Source: Bacteroidota bacterium (GTDB taxonomy: Bacteria > Bacteroidota > Bacteroidia > AKYH767-A > OLB10). From it: 64,000 nt of DNA. The stretch lies in NCBI GenBank assembly GCA_016717725.1, contig JADKFA010000014.1, positions 1-64,000 on the forward strand, in the 5' to 3' direction. Shown here piece after piece: positions 8,960-19,700 of this stretch (within the stretch, counting starts at the first letter, position 1; the number at the start of each line of letters is the position of its first letter). The translations under genes were made by a program, and so were the position numbers. Under the pieces are notes generated by a model. That model saw only the letters and a program-made list of their open reading frames with translations. It was not told the origin of the DNA and ran no database searches.

Positions 8960-10855
8960 ATGCATCAATTTATCTGGCTTATTCCAATTCTTCCTCTTGT
9001 AGGATTTATCCTCATCGGGATTCTGAACAAGCGATTGCCCATTCAGTGGAGTGGAGGTATCGCGAGCGCAGCAGTATTTCTGTCGTTCCTAATTTCCTTA
9101 GGTGTATTTAAGGAAGTACAGATGGAGAATTTTGTTCCAGAAAGAATTGTGCTCTTCAACTGGATCTCTGCAGGGAACTTGAATATTGATTTCGCATTTT
9201 TAATTGATCAACTTTCTGCTATTATGTTGTTGGTGGTAACAGGTGTTGGATTTTTAATTCATATTTATTCGATCGGTTACATGCATCATGAAACCGATCA
9301 TCCTCGATTCTTCTCGTATTTAAACTTATTTATCTTCTTCATGCTTTTATTGGTGATGGGATCAAATTACATTGTGATGTTCGCAGGATGGGAAGGAGTT
9401 GGCTTATGTTCTTATTTGTTGATAGGATTTTGGTTTAAGAATACGGAGTATAACAATGCAGCTAAAAAAGCATTTATCATGAATCGTATTGGTGATTTAG
9501 GATTTTTGCTCGGCGTATTTTTAATCTTTATGACTTTCGGTACAGTAAGTTTTAAAGAAGTGTTTGAAGGTGCGAAGCAATTTAGTAGCAACGATCCTAC
9601 CATTACGGCTATTTGTATTTTGTTATTCATTGGGGCAATCGGTAAAAGTGCACAGCTTCCTCTCTATACATGGTTACCCGATGCCATGGCGGGTCCCACT
9701 CCCGTTTCTGCATTGATCCACGCAGCGACCATGGTAACTGCAGGTATTTATATGGTGGTTCGTTCAAATGTGTTGTTCGCTCTTTCTCCGTATGCTTCAG
9801 AAATCATTGCCATCGTTGGATTAGCTACCGCGTTTTTTGCAGCCACCATCGGCCTCAAACAAAATGATATTAAAAAAGTATTGGCCTACTCAACCGTAAG
9901 TCAACTCGGTTATATGTTCGTTGCATTGGGAGTAGGAGCCTACGATACTGCTTTATTTCACGTGATCACACATGCATTCTTTAAAGCACTTTTATTCTTG
10001 GGTGCAGGATCAGTGATTCATGCGATGAGTGGTGAACAAGATATTCGCCGCATGGGCGCGTTGAAAGGAAAACTTCCAATCACACATCTCACTTTCTTAA
10101 TTGGTACTTTAGCCATAGCAGGGATTCCGCCTTTAGCTGGATTCTTTTCTAAAGATGAAATCTTAGCTGTAGCACATGAACATTCATTACCCATTTTTAC
10201 ATTGCTCTCGATTACTTCCGTACTAACGGCCGTGTATATGTTCCGTTTGTATTGGTTGGTATTTTATGGAAATTTCAGAGGTACAGAACATCAAAGAACA
10301 CATTTGCATGAGTCGCCGTATAGCATGACGATTCCATTGATGGTATTAGCTATACTTTCAACGGTTGGTGGTTTCATTGGAATGCCCGAAATATTTCATG
10401 CGCCACATCTCTTAAAAGAATTTTTGCAACCCATTATTTGGAAGTCAGCAGCACAGCACCCTTCACATACATTCGAGTATGCGTTGATTTCTGTTTCGAT
10501 TGTCGCATTAATTATTATCGTCTATGCAACTTACCATACATATGTGAAGCGTGGACAATTACCAGAGGAAGATCAAGATATTCCTGCAGGTCTTCCCAAG
10601 CTCTTAACAAACAAGTATTATGTTGATGAAATTTATAATACGCTAATCACTCGCCCTCTTGATTATATGTCGGGATTCTTTAGTACTTATATTGAAAAAG
10701 GATTCATCGATAAAATCGTGAACGGCACAGGTCCAGCCTTGCAAGGATTAAGCGGAGTACTGCGCTTTGCACAAACCGGAAATATTGGCGGCTATGTATT
10801 CAGCATGGTGGTGGGTATCATTGCAATTCTATTATTAACTCTGATTGTATACTAA
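8960..10855 (+). CDS. nuoL: NADH-quinone oxidoreductase subunit L
   Basis: Largest antiporter-like proton-pumping subunit, with the long lateral helix. The 631-residue protein has about 16 membrane helices. Key stretches are FAGWEGVGLCSYLLIGFWF (conserved Glu in helix 5), IGAIGKSAQLPLYTWLPDAM with AGPTPVSALIHAATMVTAG (conserved Lys/His region), and KKVLAYSTVSQLGYMFVALG. The C-terminal extension (about residue 500 on) ends in a final transmembrane anchor, as expected. nuoM starts five bases later. Confidence 0.97.
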   Translation: MHQFIWLIPILPLVGFILIGILNKRLPIQWSGGIASAAVFLSFLISLGVFKEVQMENFVPERIVLFNWISAGNLNIDFAFLIDQLSAIMLLVVTGVGFLIHIYSIGYMHHETDHPRFFSYLNLFIFFMLLLVMGSNYIVMFAGWEGVGLCSYLLIGFWFKNTEYNNAAKKAFIMNRIGDLGFLLGVFLIFMTFGTVSFKEVFEGAKQFSSNDPTITAICILLFIGAIGKSAQLPLYTWLPDAMAGPTPVSALIHAATMVTAGIYMVVRSNVLFALSPYASEIIAIVGLATAFFAATIGLKQNDIKKVLAYSTVSQLGYMFVALGVGAYDTALFHVITHAFFKALLFLGAGSVIHAMSGEQDIRRMGALKGKLPITHLTFLIGTLAIAGIPPLAGFFSKDEILAVAHEHSLPIFTLLSITSVLTAVYMFRLYWLVFYGNFRGTEHQRTHLHESPYSMTIPLMVLAILSTVGGFIGMPEIFHAPHLLKEFLQPIIWKSAAQHPSHTFEYALISVSIVALIIIVYATYHTYVKRGQLPEEDQDIPAGLPKLLTNKYYVDEIYNTLITRPLDYMSGFFSTYIEKGFIDKIVNGTGPALQGLSGVLRFAQTGNIGGYVFSMVVGIIAILLLTLIVY

Positions 10856-10860
10856 GGAGT

Positions 10861-12315
10861 ATGTTAACACTGGTATTAATCTTCTTTCCATTACTCGCCG
10901 CACTAGGAACATTAATCTTGCCACGCGATAATGCGAAAATGTATTCGTTCATCTCATCACTTATTCAGTTGGGAATAACAGCCTATGCATTCACTTTATT
11001 TTTGACACAAGGTGCCGATGTGCTTGCTGCAAATTTTGAATGGGTTCCTAACTTGGGAATTTCATTGAAAGTGGGGTTAGATGGAATTAGTATACTTCTA
11101 GTTGCGCTTACCAATATTTTAGTGCCACTAATTATTCTTTCTTCTTTCCGTAATAATTATTCAAACCCTGCTGCGTTTTATGGATTAATTCTGTTGATGC
11201 AATTTGCATTAGTTGGTGTGTTCTCTGCGTTAGATGGATTTCTATTTTATGTGTTCTGGGAATTAGCCCTTTTACCTATTTGGTTTATTTGTTTGATGTG
11301 GGGCGGAGAAGAACGCATTCGTATCACGCTAAAATTCTTTATCTATACTTTAGCTGGATCCTTGCTGATGTTGCTCGGGTTGATTTTCGTCTATTTACAA
11401 ACTCCTGCTCCGCATAGTTTTTCAATTGATGCATTGTATCAAGTATCGCTCACAGCCGAAATGCAAGGTTATATCTTCTGGTGTTTCTTCTTAGCATTCG
11501 CAATAAAAATTCCAGTTTTCCCCTTCCATACTTGGCAACCCGATACGTATACCGATGCTCCTGCTCAAGGGTCCATGTTATTATCAGGAATTATGCTGAA
11601 GATGTGGATCTACGGAATTATTCGTTGGATGCTTCCCATCTTGCCCTTAGGAATAGCAGAGTGGGGAAATGTCGTGATGATTCTTTGTGCCATAAGTATT
11701 GTGTACGCATCTGTCATTGCTATCTATCAAAAAGATTTTAAACGACTTATTGCTTACTCTTCAATTGCGCACGTTGGATTAATTACTGCCGGCGTATTCT
11801 CTTTAAGTATTCAAGGCTTGCAAGGAAGTGTGGTGCAAATGTTGGCACATGGAGTTAATGTGATTGGATTGTTTTTTATTGCCGACATCATTCAACGTAG
11901 AATGAAAACTCGTCAAATGGAAAGCTTAGGTGGATTAGCACATAACTCTCCTTTGTTCTCCATTTTGTTCATCATTGTATTATTAGGTTCTGTGGCCTTA
12001 CCACTAACCAATGGTTTTGTCGGTGAATTTTTATTGTTGCTTGGTGTCTATTCTTACAATACCTGGTTAGCTGCAGTATGCGGTCTCACGGTTATTTTAG
12101 GAGCTGTGTATATGTTTAGAGCCTATCAAAAGGTAATGTTAGGAGAGGTACACGAACGAAGTGTAGAATTTACGGGCTTAGCGAAAAGTGAAAAAATTGT
12201 ATTAATCATTATTGCAGCGTTGATTATTGTTTGTGGAGTATATCCCAAACCAATTTTGTCAATTGCTCAACCTGCACTCGAAGAAATAGTATTGAATTTG
12301 CAAGGCGTCAATTAA
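10861..12315 (+). CDS. nuoM: NADH-quinone oxidoreductase subunit M
   Basis: Second antiporter-like proton-pumping subunit. The 484-residue protein has about 14 helices. Landmarks are VFWELALLPIWFICLMWGG (helix 5 Glu), KIPVFPFHTWQPDTYTDAPA, and the helix 8 region KRLIAYSSIAHVGLITAG. It has normal length and is uninterrupted. The stop is followed by the nuoN ATG two bases later. Confidence 0.97.
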   Translation: MLTLVLIFFPLLAALGTLILPRDNAKMYSFISSLIQLGITAYAFTLFLTQGADVLAANFEWVPNLGISLKVGLDGISILLVALTNILVPLIILSSFRNNYSNPAAFYGLILLMQFALVGVFSALDGFLFYVFWELALLPIWFICLMWGGEERIRITLKFFIYTLAGSLLMLLGLIFVYLQTPAPHSFSIDALYQVSLTAEMQGYIFWCFFLAFAIKIPVFPFHTWQPDTYTDAPAQGSMLLSGIMLKMWIYGIIRWMLPILPLGIAEWGNVVMILCAISIVYASVIAIYQKDFKRLIAYSSIAHVGLITAGVFSLSIQGLQGSVVQMLAHGVNVIGLFFIADIIQRRMKTRQMESLGGLAHNSPLFSILFIIVLLGSVALPLTNGFVGEFLLLLGVYSYNTWLAAVCGLTVILGAVYMFRAYQKVMLGEVHERSVEFTGLAKSEKIVLIIIAALIIVCGVYPKPILSIAQPALEEIVLNLQGVN

Positions 12316-12317
12316 TT

Positions 12318-13695
12318 ATGAAGGCATTAATTATTATATCTATACTTGGTGTTATTGCAATGATGGCCGAAGTGCTTCGTTATAAGAAGTTACTCGTTCC
12401 AATTATTGTTTCCGGATTATTTATTGCACTCGCAACGGTGGTGATGGATTGGGATACCAACATTCGTTATTTTAATGACATGGCTTATTTTGATAATTAT
12501 GCCTTGGCATTTACAGGGGCAGTGATTTTAATTACATTACTTTGGATGGTAATCGGACAAGAGTATTTCCAACATTCGCATACCAAGGGTGAACACGCAG
12601 CACTTATTTTATTTTGTTTGTCAGGAGCTATTGCCATGATTTCTTTTTCTGATTTGACTTTCTTCTTTATTGGTCTCGAAATTTTATCCATCTCCTTATA
12701 TGTTCTGGCAGCTTCAAATAAAAGTGATTTGCGTTCGAATGAAGCAGGCTTAAAATACTTTCTGATGGGTGCCTTCGCTACCGGATTTTTGTTGTTTGGT
12801 ATAGCATTGATATATGGTGCAACCGCAACTTTTAATTTGCAAGGAATTCATGATGCATTAGCATAAAGGTGCTAATTCTCCCTTGATGGTTAAAACGGGT
12901 GTCTTATTAATCTTAGTCGGACTATTATTTAAAGTTTCAGCAGCACCGTTTCATTTTTGGGCTCCTGATGTTTACGAAGGTGCACCAACGTTAGTAACCA
13001 TGTTTATGGCTACTGTAGTAAAAACCGCTGCATTTGCTGCTTTTTATCGATTGTTTTCAACTTGCTTTGTTTCATTGGCAGATACATGGGTTCCCGTAGT
13101 TGCAGTATTATCAGCCATTACAATGCTATTGGGAAATATAATGGCCGTATTTCAATCGAGTTTTAAGCGTATGTTAGCCTACTCTTCCATTGCCCACGCT
13201 GGTTATATGATGATGGCTATTGCTGCAATGAATGAAGTATCTGCTGGATCTATTTTTCTTTATGCCTTGGCTTATAGTATAGGGAGTTTAGGTGCTTTTG
13301 CATGTTTACACGCCATGAGTTCACATGGTGATGAAAGTATTTCTGGATTAAATGGTTTAGGAAATAGACAACCAAAAGTGGCTATTTTTCTGAGCTTAAT
13401 CATGTTCTCCTTGGCAGGAATTCCGCCAGTTGCCGGATTTTTTGCAAAGTATTACCTTTTCTATGGAGCCCTTATGGGAGGTTATACTTGGCTGGTTCTC
13501 ACGGCAGTACTGTCATCTTTAATTGGAGTATATTATTATTTTAGAGTAATTTTCGCACTATTTAAAACGAGTCCAGTCGCAGATGAAGAATTGCCTAAAT
13601 TGTTGCCAACCCATTATGTTTTGCTCGTTTTATCAGCTATTATTTCGTTGGGAATAGGTTTGTCGCCAGCTTGGTTGCAAAGCTTAATTTCTTAG
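12318..13695 (+). CDS. nuoN: NADH-quinone oxidoreductase subunit N (frameshift)
   Basis: Third antiporter-like subunit of complex I. The real start is the ATG at 12318 (MKALIIISILGVIAMMAEV). The first part runs to LQGIHDALA. The second (GANSPLMVKTGVLLILVG, then FKVSAAPFHFWAPDVYEG and KRMLAYSSIAHAGYMMMA) is in another frame. A single added base near 12861-12868 joins them into about 459 residues. No terminator hairpin follows; a new promoter-like box occurs 20 bases after the stop. Confidence 0.92.
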
Positions 13696-13717
13696 AGATA
13701 ATTTCCTTTATTTTCCT

Positions 13718-13725
13718 TACTTTTG
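13718..13725 (+). promoter_or_regulatory. Candidate -7 box upstream of the adhesin gene
   Basis: TACTTTTG matches TAnnTTTG exactly, 45 bases before the proposed ATG of the giant adhesin. A good TTG -33 box is not visible at the right distance, so the promoter is only probable. It would separate transcription of the adhesin run from the nuo operon. Confidence 0.4.
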
Positions 13726-13770
13726 GAGCTTAGATTCTTACTATAATTTAGAAATTATTTCCTATTGCTG

Positions 13771-16700
13771 ATGAAGCAAAGTAATTACAGATTTGTCCTT
13801 AAAGTTTGGCTCTTGGTCGTATTTTGTATGACCTTTGATTCCTGTATCTCTTTTCGGAGATGTCTTTGCGCACAAAAAAATAAACCCATCTTCCCCAAAG
13901 TCAGAGAATCCATTGGTGTTAATTTTAAATTTTACTTTGTCTAACTACAATGGATTTAATGTTAGTTGTGATGGAAGTACTGATGGCACTATTGATTTAA
14001 CTCCGTCTAATGGAACTCCTCCTTATATTTTTATTTGGTCGACAGGTGCTGTTAGTGAAGATTTATCTGGATTAGGGGCAGGAACGTATACGGTTACTGT
14101 TGTTGACTTACTAGGTGATATTCAAGTAGGGTCAGTAACACTTACTCAACCTGCACCATTAAATATTGTTCAAGATAGTATCCATGTTGATAGTTGTGGT
14201 GGTGTTGCAGATGGAGGTGTATTTATTTCTGTAAGTGGAGGCGTTTTAAATTATTCGTATGCTTGGTCGAATGGAAGTATTACGGAAGATATTGATGGTG
14301 TTGTTGCTGGAAGTTATACAGTAACAGTGACGGATGCTAATTTGTGTACTGCAACTAATTCTTATGCGGTAAACGAAGTTCCATCCTTGCAATTATCTAC
14401 CACAAAAGTAGATGTACTTTGCAATGGTGATGCTACAGGAAGTATTGATTTGATTGTGTTGGGTGGTACTCCCGTCCATACCTATGCTTGGTCCAATGGA
14501 GGAGTATCACAAGATTTATCTGGATTAATTGCTGGGACGTATACGGTTACCGTTAGTGATGGAAGTGGATGTACCGAAACAACAAGTGCTGTCATTTCTC
14601 AACCTGCTGCTGCAATAGGTCTTTCCACTTCAACAACTCCAGTATCCTGCTTTGGTGGAAATAACGGATCCATCAACCTCACCGTAACCGGTGGAACGGG
14701 AGGTTATAGTTATAATTGGAGCAATGGATTTTCAGGAGAAGATCCGACAGGATTAATTGCGGGAACGTATACCGTTACCGTTAGTGATGCAAATCTTTGT
14801 TCTGAAATTACATCAGCCATAGTTACTCAACCTGCAGCCGCTATTGGACTTTCCATAACAACCACTTCAGTAGCATGCTTTGGTGGAAACACAGGATCCA
14901 TCAACCTCACCGTAACAGGTGGAACAGCAGGCTATACTTACAATTGGAGCAATGGATTTTCAGGAGAAGATCCCAGTGCATTGGTCGCTGGAACGTACAC
15001 AGTAACCGTGACCGATGCGAATAGTTGTACCGAAACCACATCTGCAATTATTACTCAACCTGCCGCTGCGATCGGACTTTCTACTTCAACAACTCCAGTG
15101 TCCTGCTTCGGTGGAAACAACGGAGCAATCAATCTTACTGTAACAGGAGGAACGGCAGGCTATACTTACAATTGGAGTAATGGATTTTCAGGAGAAGATC
15201 CTCAGGCATTAATCGCCGGAACATATACGGTAACCGTTAGCGATGCGAATGGTTGCACCGCAACCACATCTGCAATAGTTACACAACCTGCTGCTGCGAT
15301 TGGATTATCTACATCAACAACACCAATTGCTTGCTTCGGTGGAAACACAGGATCTATCAATCTCACCGTAACAGGAGGAACGGCAGGCTATACTTACAAT
15401 TGGAGCAATGGATTCATCAGGAGAAGATCCCAGTGGTTTGATAGCGGGAATGTATACGGTTACCGTGACTGATGCGAATAATTGCATCGCAACCACATCG
15501 GCAATAATTACACAACCTGCTGCTGCAATTTCACTTTCAACATCACCCAACCAGTATCCTGCTTCGGTGGAAACAACGGAGCAATCAACCTCACTGTAAC
15601 AGGAGGAACGGCAGGCTATACTTACAATTGGAGCAATGGATTTTCAGGAGAAGATCCCAGTGCATTGATCGCTGGAACGTACACAGTAACCGTGACTGAT
15701 GCGAATGGTTGCACCGAAACCACATCTGCAACAGTTACTCAACCTGCTGCAACCATTGGACTTTTACATCAACAACATCAGTTGCTTGCTTTGGTGGAAA
15801 CAACGGATCCATCAACCTTACCGTAACAGGAGGTACAGCAGGCTATACTTACAATTGGAGCAATGGATTTTCAGGAGAAGATCCCAGTGCACTGATCGCC
15901 GGAACTTATACCGTTACCGTGACCGATGCAAATCTTTGTACTGCAACAACGAGTGCCAATGTCACGCAAGCCACTATTATCACCACTACTTTTTTTCCAG
16001 TAAATGGAACATGCAATGCATCTAACGGATCAGTAACGGTTATTGCTGGCGGAGGAACTCCTGGTTATACTTTTTTGTGGAATACAGGTTCATCATCACA
16101 AGTAATTTCTGGATTAGCTGCTGGTACCTATACGGTCACAGTTACCGACCTTGCATCATGTACTCAATCATTTTCTGTGGTGATTGGAAATACGGGTGCA
16201 CCACAATCATCCATTGTAACCAACACACCAGTTTCATGTTTCGGAGGAGGAAATGGTAGTTTAGACATTACAGTAACGGGTGGAACGCCCACGTACACTT
16301 ATTCATGGAGCAATGGAGCAAATACACAAGATATTAGTAGTTTAATTGCTGGAACATACACGTTAACAGTTACCGACCAGAATTTTTGTGTCAATACGAA
16401 TTCATTTGTAGTTACGCAACCCACCATTATTACATTATCCGCAACATCGAGTAGCGTATTATGCAATGGTGATGCAACAGGTAGTATAGACCTCACCGTT
16501 AGTGGAGGAACACCAACCTACAATTATTTGTGGAGCAATGGTGAAACCAATCAAGATCCTACAGGATTAGTTGCTGGTACGTATACAGTTACCGTTACTG
16601 ACAATAACAGTTGTACACGTTCACAGAGTTTTGTTGTATCACAACCTTCCACTCTCACCGCATCAACATCCACCACTCAATCGGGATGTGGAGTAAGTAC

Positions 16701-19700
16701 TGGTTCCGCTACAGCCACGCCGGGCGGAGGTACACCCAATTATACTTATTTGTGGAATACAGGAGCAACAACACAAAGCATTACCTCCATTCCCGCAGGA
16801 ACGTATACGGTTACCGTTAGTGATGCAAATGGTTGTACTGTTGTTCAGAATGCAAGTGTAACATCCACCAACGCTCCTGTCATCAGTAACGTAGTAAATA
16901 CTCCAGTCTCATGTTTTGGTGGTAATGATGGCAGTCTCAATATTACCATTACCGGCGGAACACCAACCTATTCTTACTCTTGGAGTAATGGAAGTAGCAG
17001 TGAAGATATTTCTACATTAATAGCAGGTGTTTATACAGTAACTGTAACTGATATCAACAGTTGTAGTGTTTCGGCTAGCTATACCGTTACACAGGCTACA
17101 CAAGTTTCAGGTACTGCCGTTTTAACATCACCAAACTGTAATGGTGGATCCGATGGAACTATTGATTTAACTCCTTCAGGTGGAAATTCTGTTTATACTT
17201 ATTTGTGGAGTAATACTGCTACTACACAAGATCTTTCTGGATTAGTAGCTGGAACGTATACCGTAACCATTACAGATGGTAATTTATGTACAGGGACTGC
17301 TTCGTTTAGTTTGACTGAACCAAATTTAATCACCACAAGCGCAAACGTTACTGAGCCTTTATGCAATGGGGGAAGTGATGGAAGCATTAACTTATCTGTT
17401 TTTGGTGGGACCCCAACTTATTCCTATCTCTGGAGTAATGGTTTTACAGCTCAAGATCCAACTGGATTAGTCGCTGGTATTTACACCGTAACTATTACTG
17501 ATATTAATTCTTGTACACGACAACGAGCGGTAGTAGTTGGGCAACCTTCTGCAATTTCTTCTTCTGTTTCAACAACTCCTACCAGTTGTGGATCATCAAA
17601 TGGTACCGCTACTGTTTCTGCTTCTGGAGGTACAGGAACACTCACTTATTTATGGAGCACCGGTTCTTCTTCTACAACTATTTTAGGTCTTGCCGCAGCT
17701 TCGTATACAGTTACCGTTACAGATGGAAACGGTTGCACGCGTCAATCGGTTGGCATTGTAACTTCAGGTTCTTTACCAACCATAAATAGTTCAGTGGTGG
17801 ATAGTGTTACATGTAATGGAGGCTCCGATGGTGAAATCACAATTACTGTCACTGGTGGCGTGCCCACTTATTCCTTTTTATGGAGCAATGGAGCCACTAC
17901 CCAAAATATTAGTTCATTATCTATCGGAACTTATTCCGTTACCGTTACAGATCAAAATACATGCACAACTTCTGGAACGTTTACTGTGAACGAACCCACT
18001 TTGCTTCAAGCTTCATTTACAAATGTTAATGCTACTTGTGGGTTAGCAAATGGATCCTCTCAAGTAAATCCAACAGGAGGAATATCGGGATACAGTTATT
18101 TGTGGTCGAATGGAAATACCACAAATGCAATTACAGCAATAGCTATAGGTACTTACACGGTAACCGTAACTGATTTCAATTTATGCACGAGAAGTTTTTC
18201 AACGGTAATTACTGGAACAACTGCTCCCATTATCGATAGTTCACAAATCACGAATGTATTGTGTAATGGAGACAGTAATGGAGTAATTACAGTTTTTGCA
18301 AGTGGTGGAACCCAACATTGACCTATTATAGTCGAACGGCGGAACCACTGCTTCTATCAATAACTTAAAAATTGGAAATTTTACAGTGACCATTACTGAT
18401 GGAGCATCGTGTACAGTTTCTCAATCATTCACCATCACACAACCTGCTTTTTTAGCAGCACCAGTTACCACGCAGCCTTCTTTTTGTGGACAAGCGAACG
18501 GGCAAGCTACCGTAAATCCAAGTGGAGGTACCAGTCCTTATACTTCCTCTGGAGTAATGGACAAACAACAAACAATTATTAATCTTACTGCTGGAACATA
18601 TACGATTACTGTAACCGATTTTAATGGATGTACCAGACGAAGAAATGCAGTGGTTACACTTGCAAATGGTCCAGTCATCTCTTTAGTGAATCAAACGGAT
18701 GTCGTTTGTCATGGTGATGCTACTGGAAGTTTAGATATTAGTGTAGTGGGTGGTTCATTGCCTTATACCTATAACTGGTCGAATGGAGGAACTACACAAG
18801 ATATTACAGGATTAGTGGCAGGGGCCTATACAGTAATCGTTACGGATAGTGCACTTTGTTCTGACTCCCTTGATTTTTTAATTATCGAAGCAGATGAATT
18901 TACAATTTCTCCTGTGATCACGAATGCTTCGTGTGGTATCGCGAATGGTAGTATTGTGGTAACCGTTAGCGGTGCTACACCAGGATATAATTATTTGTGG
19001 AATACCGGTGTCACCAGTGATACACTTTCTAATGTAATTCCTGGGACATACACGGTCACTATTTCAGATGCGAGTTTATGTGATACTGTTTTATCATACA
19101 CTGTGGGTGTATTACCTGGTCCTTCTGTTCAACTTGATTCATTGCGTCATGTGCGATGCTTTGGTGCCAATACAGGTAGAATTTTTACAACTATTAGTGG
19201 AGGGACATCACCCTACACCATTTTATGGAATGATGGAAATACCAATGAAGATCGATTTAATTTAAGTGCTGGAACCTATACAGTGATAGTAACTGATGAT
19301 GGAGGTTGTACCTCTCAATTAACAGTTACCATCAATCAAAATCCAATTATAGTCGCGTCTTTTACGACACAACAAGCTACCTGTAATCAGCCAAACGGGA
19401 GTGCAACCGTTACTGCAAGTGGAGGCGTTTCACCTTATACTTTATTGTGGGAAACAGGAGCAACTACAAGTACTATTTCGAATTTGTTAGCAGGCAATTA
19501 TTCGGTTACTGTTACAGATAGTTTGAATTGTTCTATTGTTGATTCAATAACCGTTTCTAATTCTGGTGCTCCCGTTATTCAATTGCAAAATCAAACTTTA
19601 CCAAGTTGTTTCGGAGGAAATGATGGAAGTTTAACCATCACCATTACATCAGGACAAACTCCATATACAATTCTTTGGTCGAATGGAGATACCGGATTAA

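Noticed and set aside
12231..12317. Longer NuoN starting inside nuoM
   Set aside because: The extra 29 residues are an out-of-frame reading of nuoM; the ATG at 12318 gives the standard N-terminus.
1866..13695. Programmed frameshifting in nuoC, nuoJ and nuoN
   Set aside because: No shared slippery site or downstream structure, each break needs one added base, and the same defect occurs in unrelated genes across the window.
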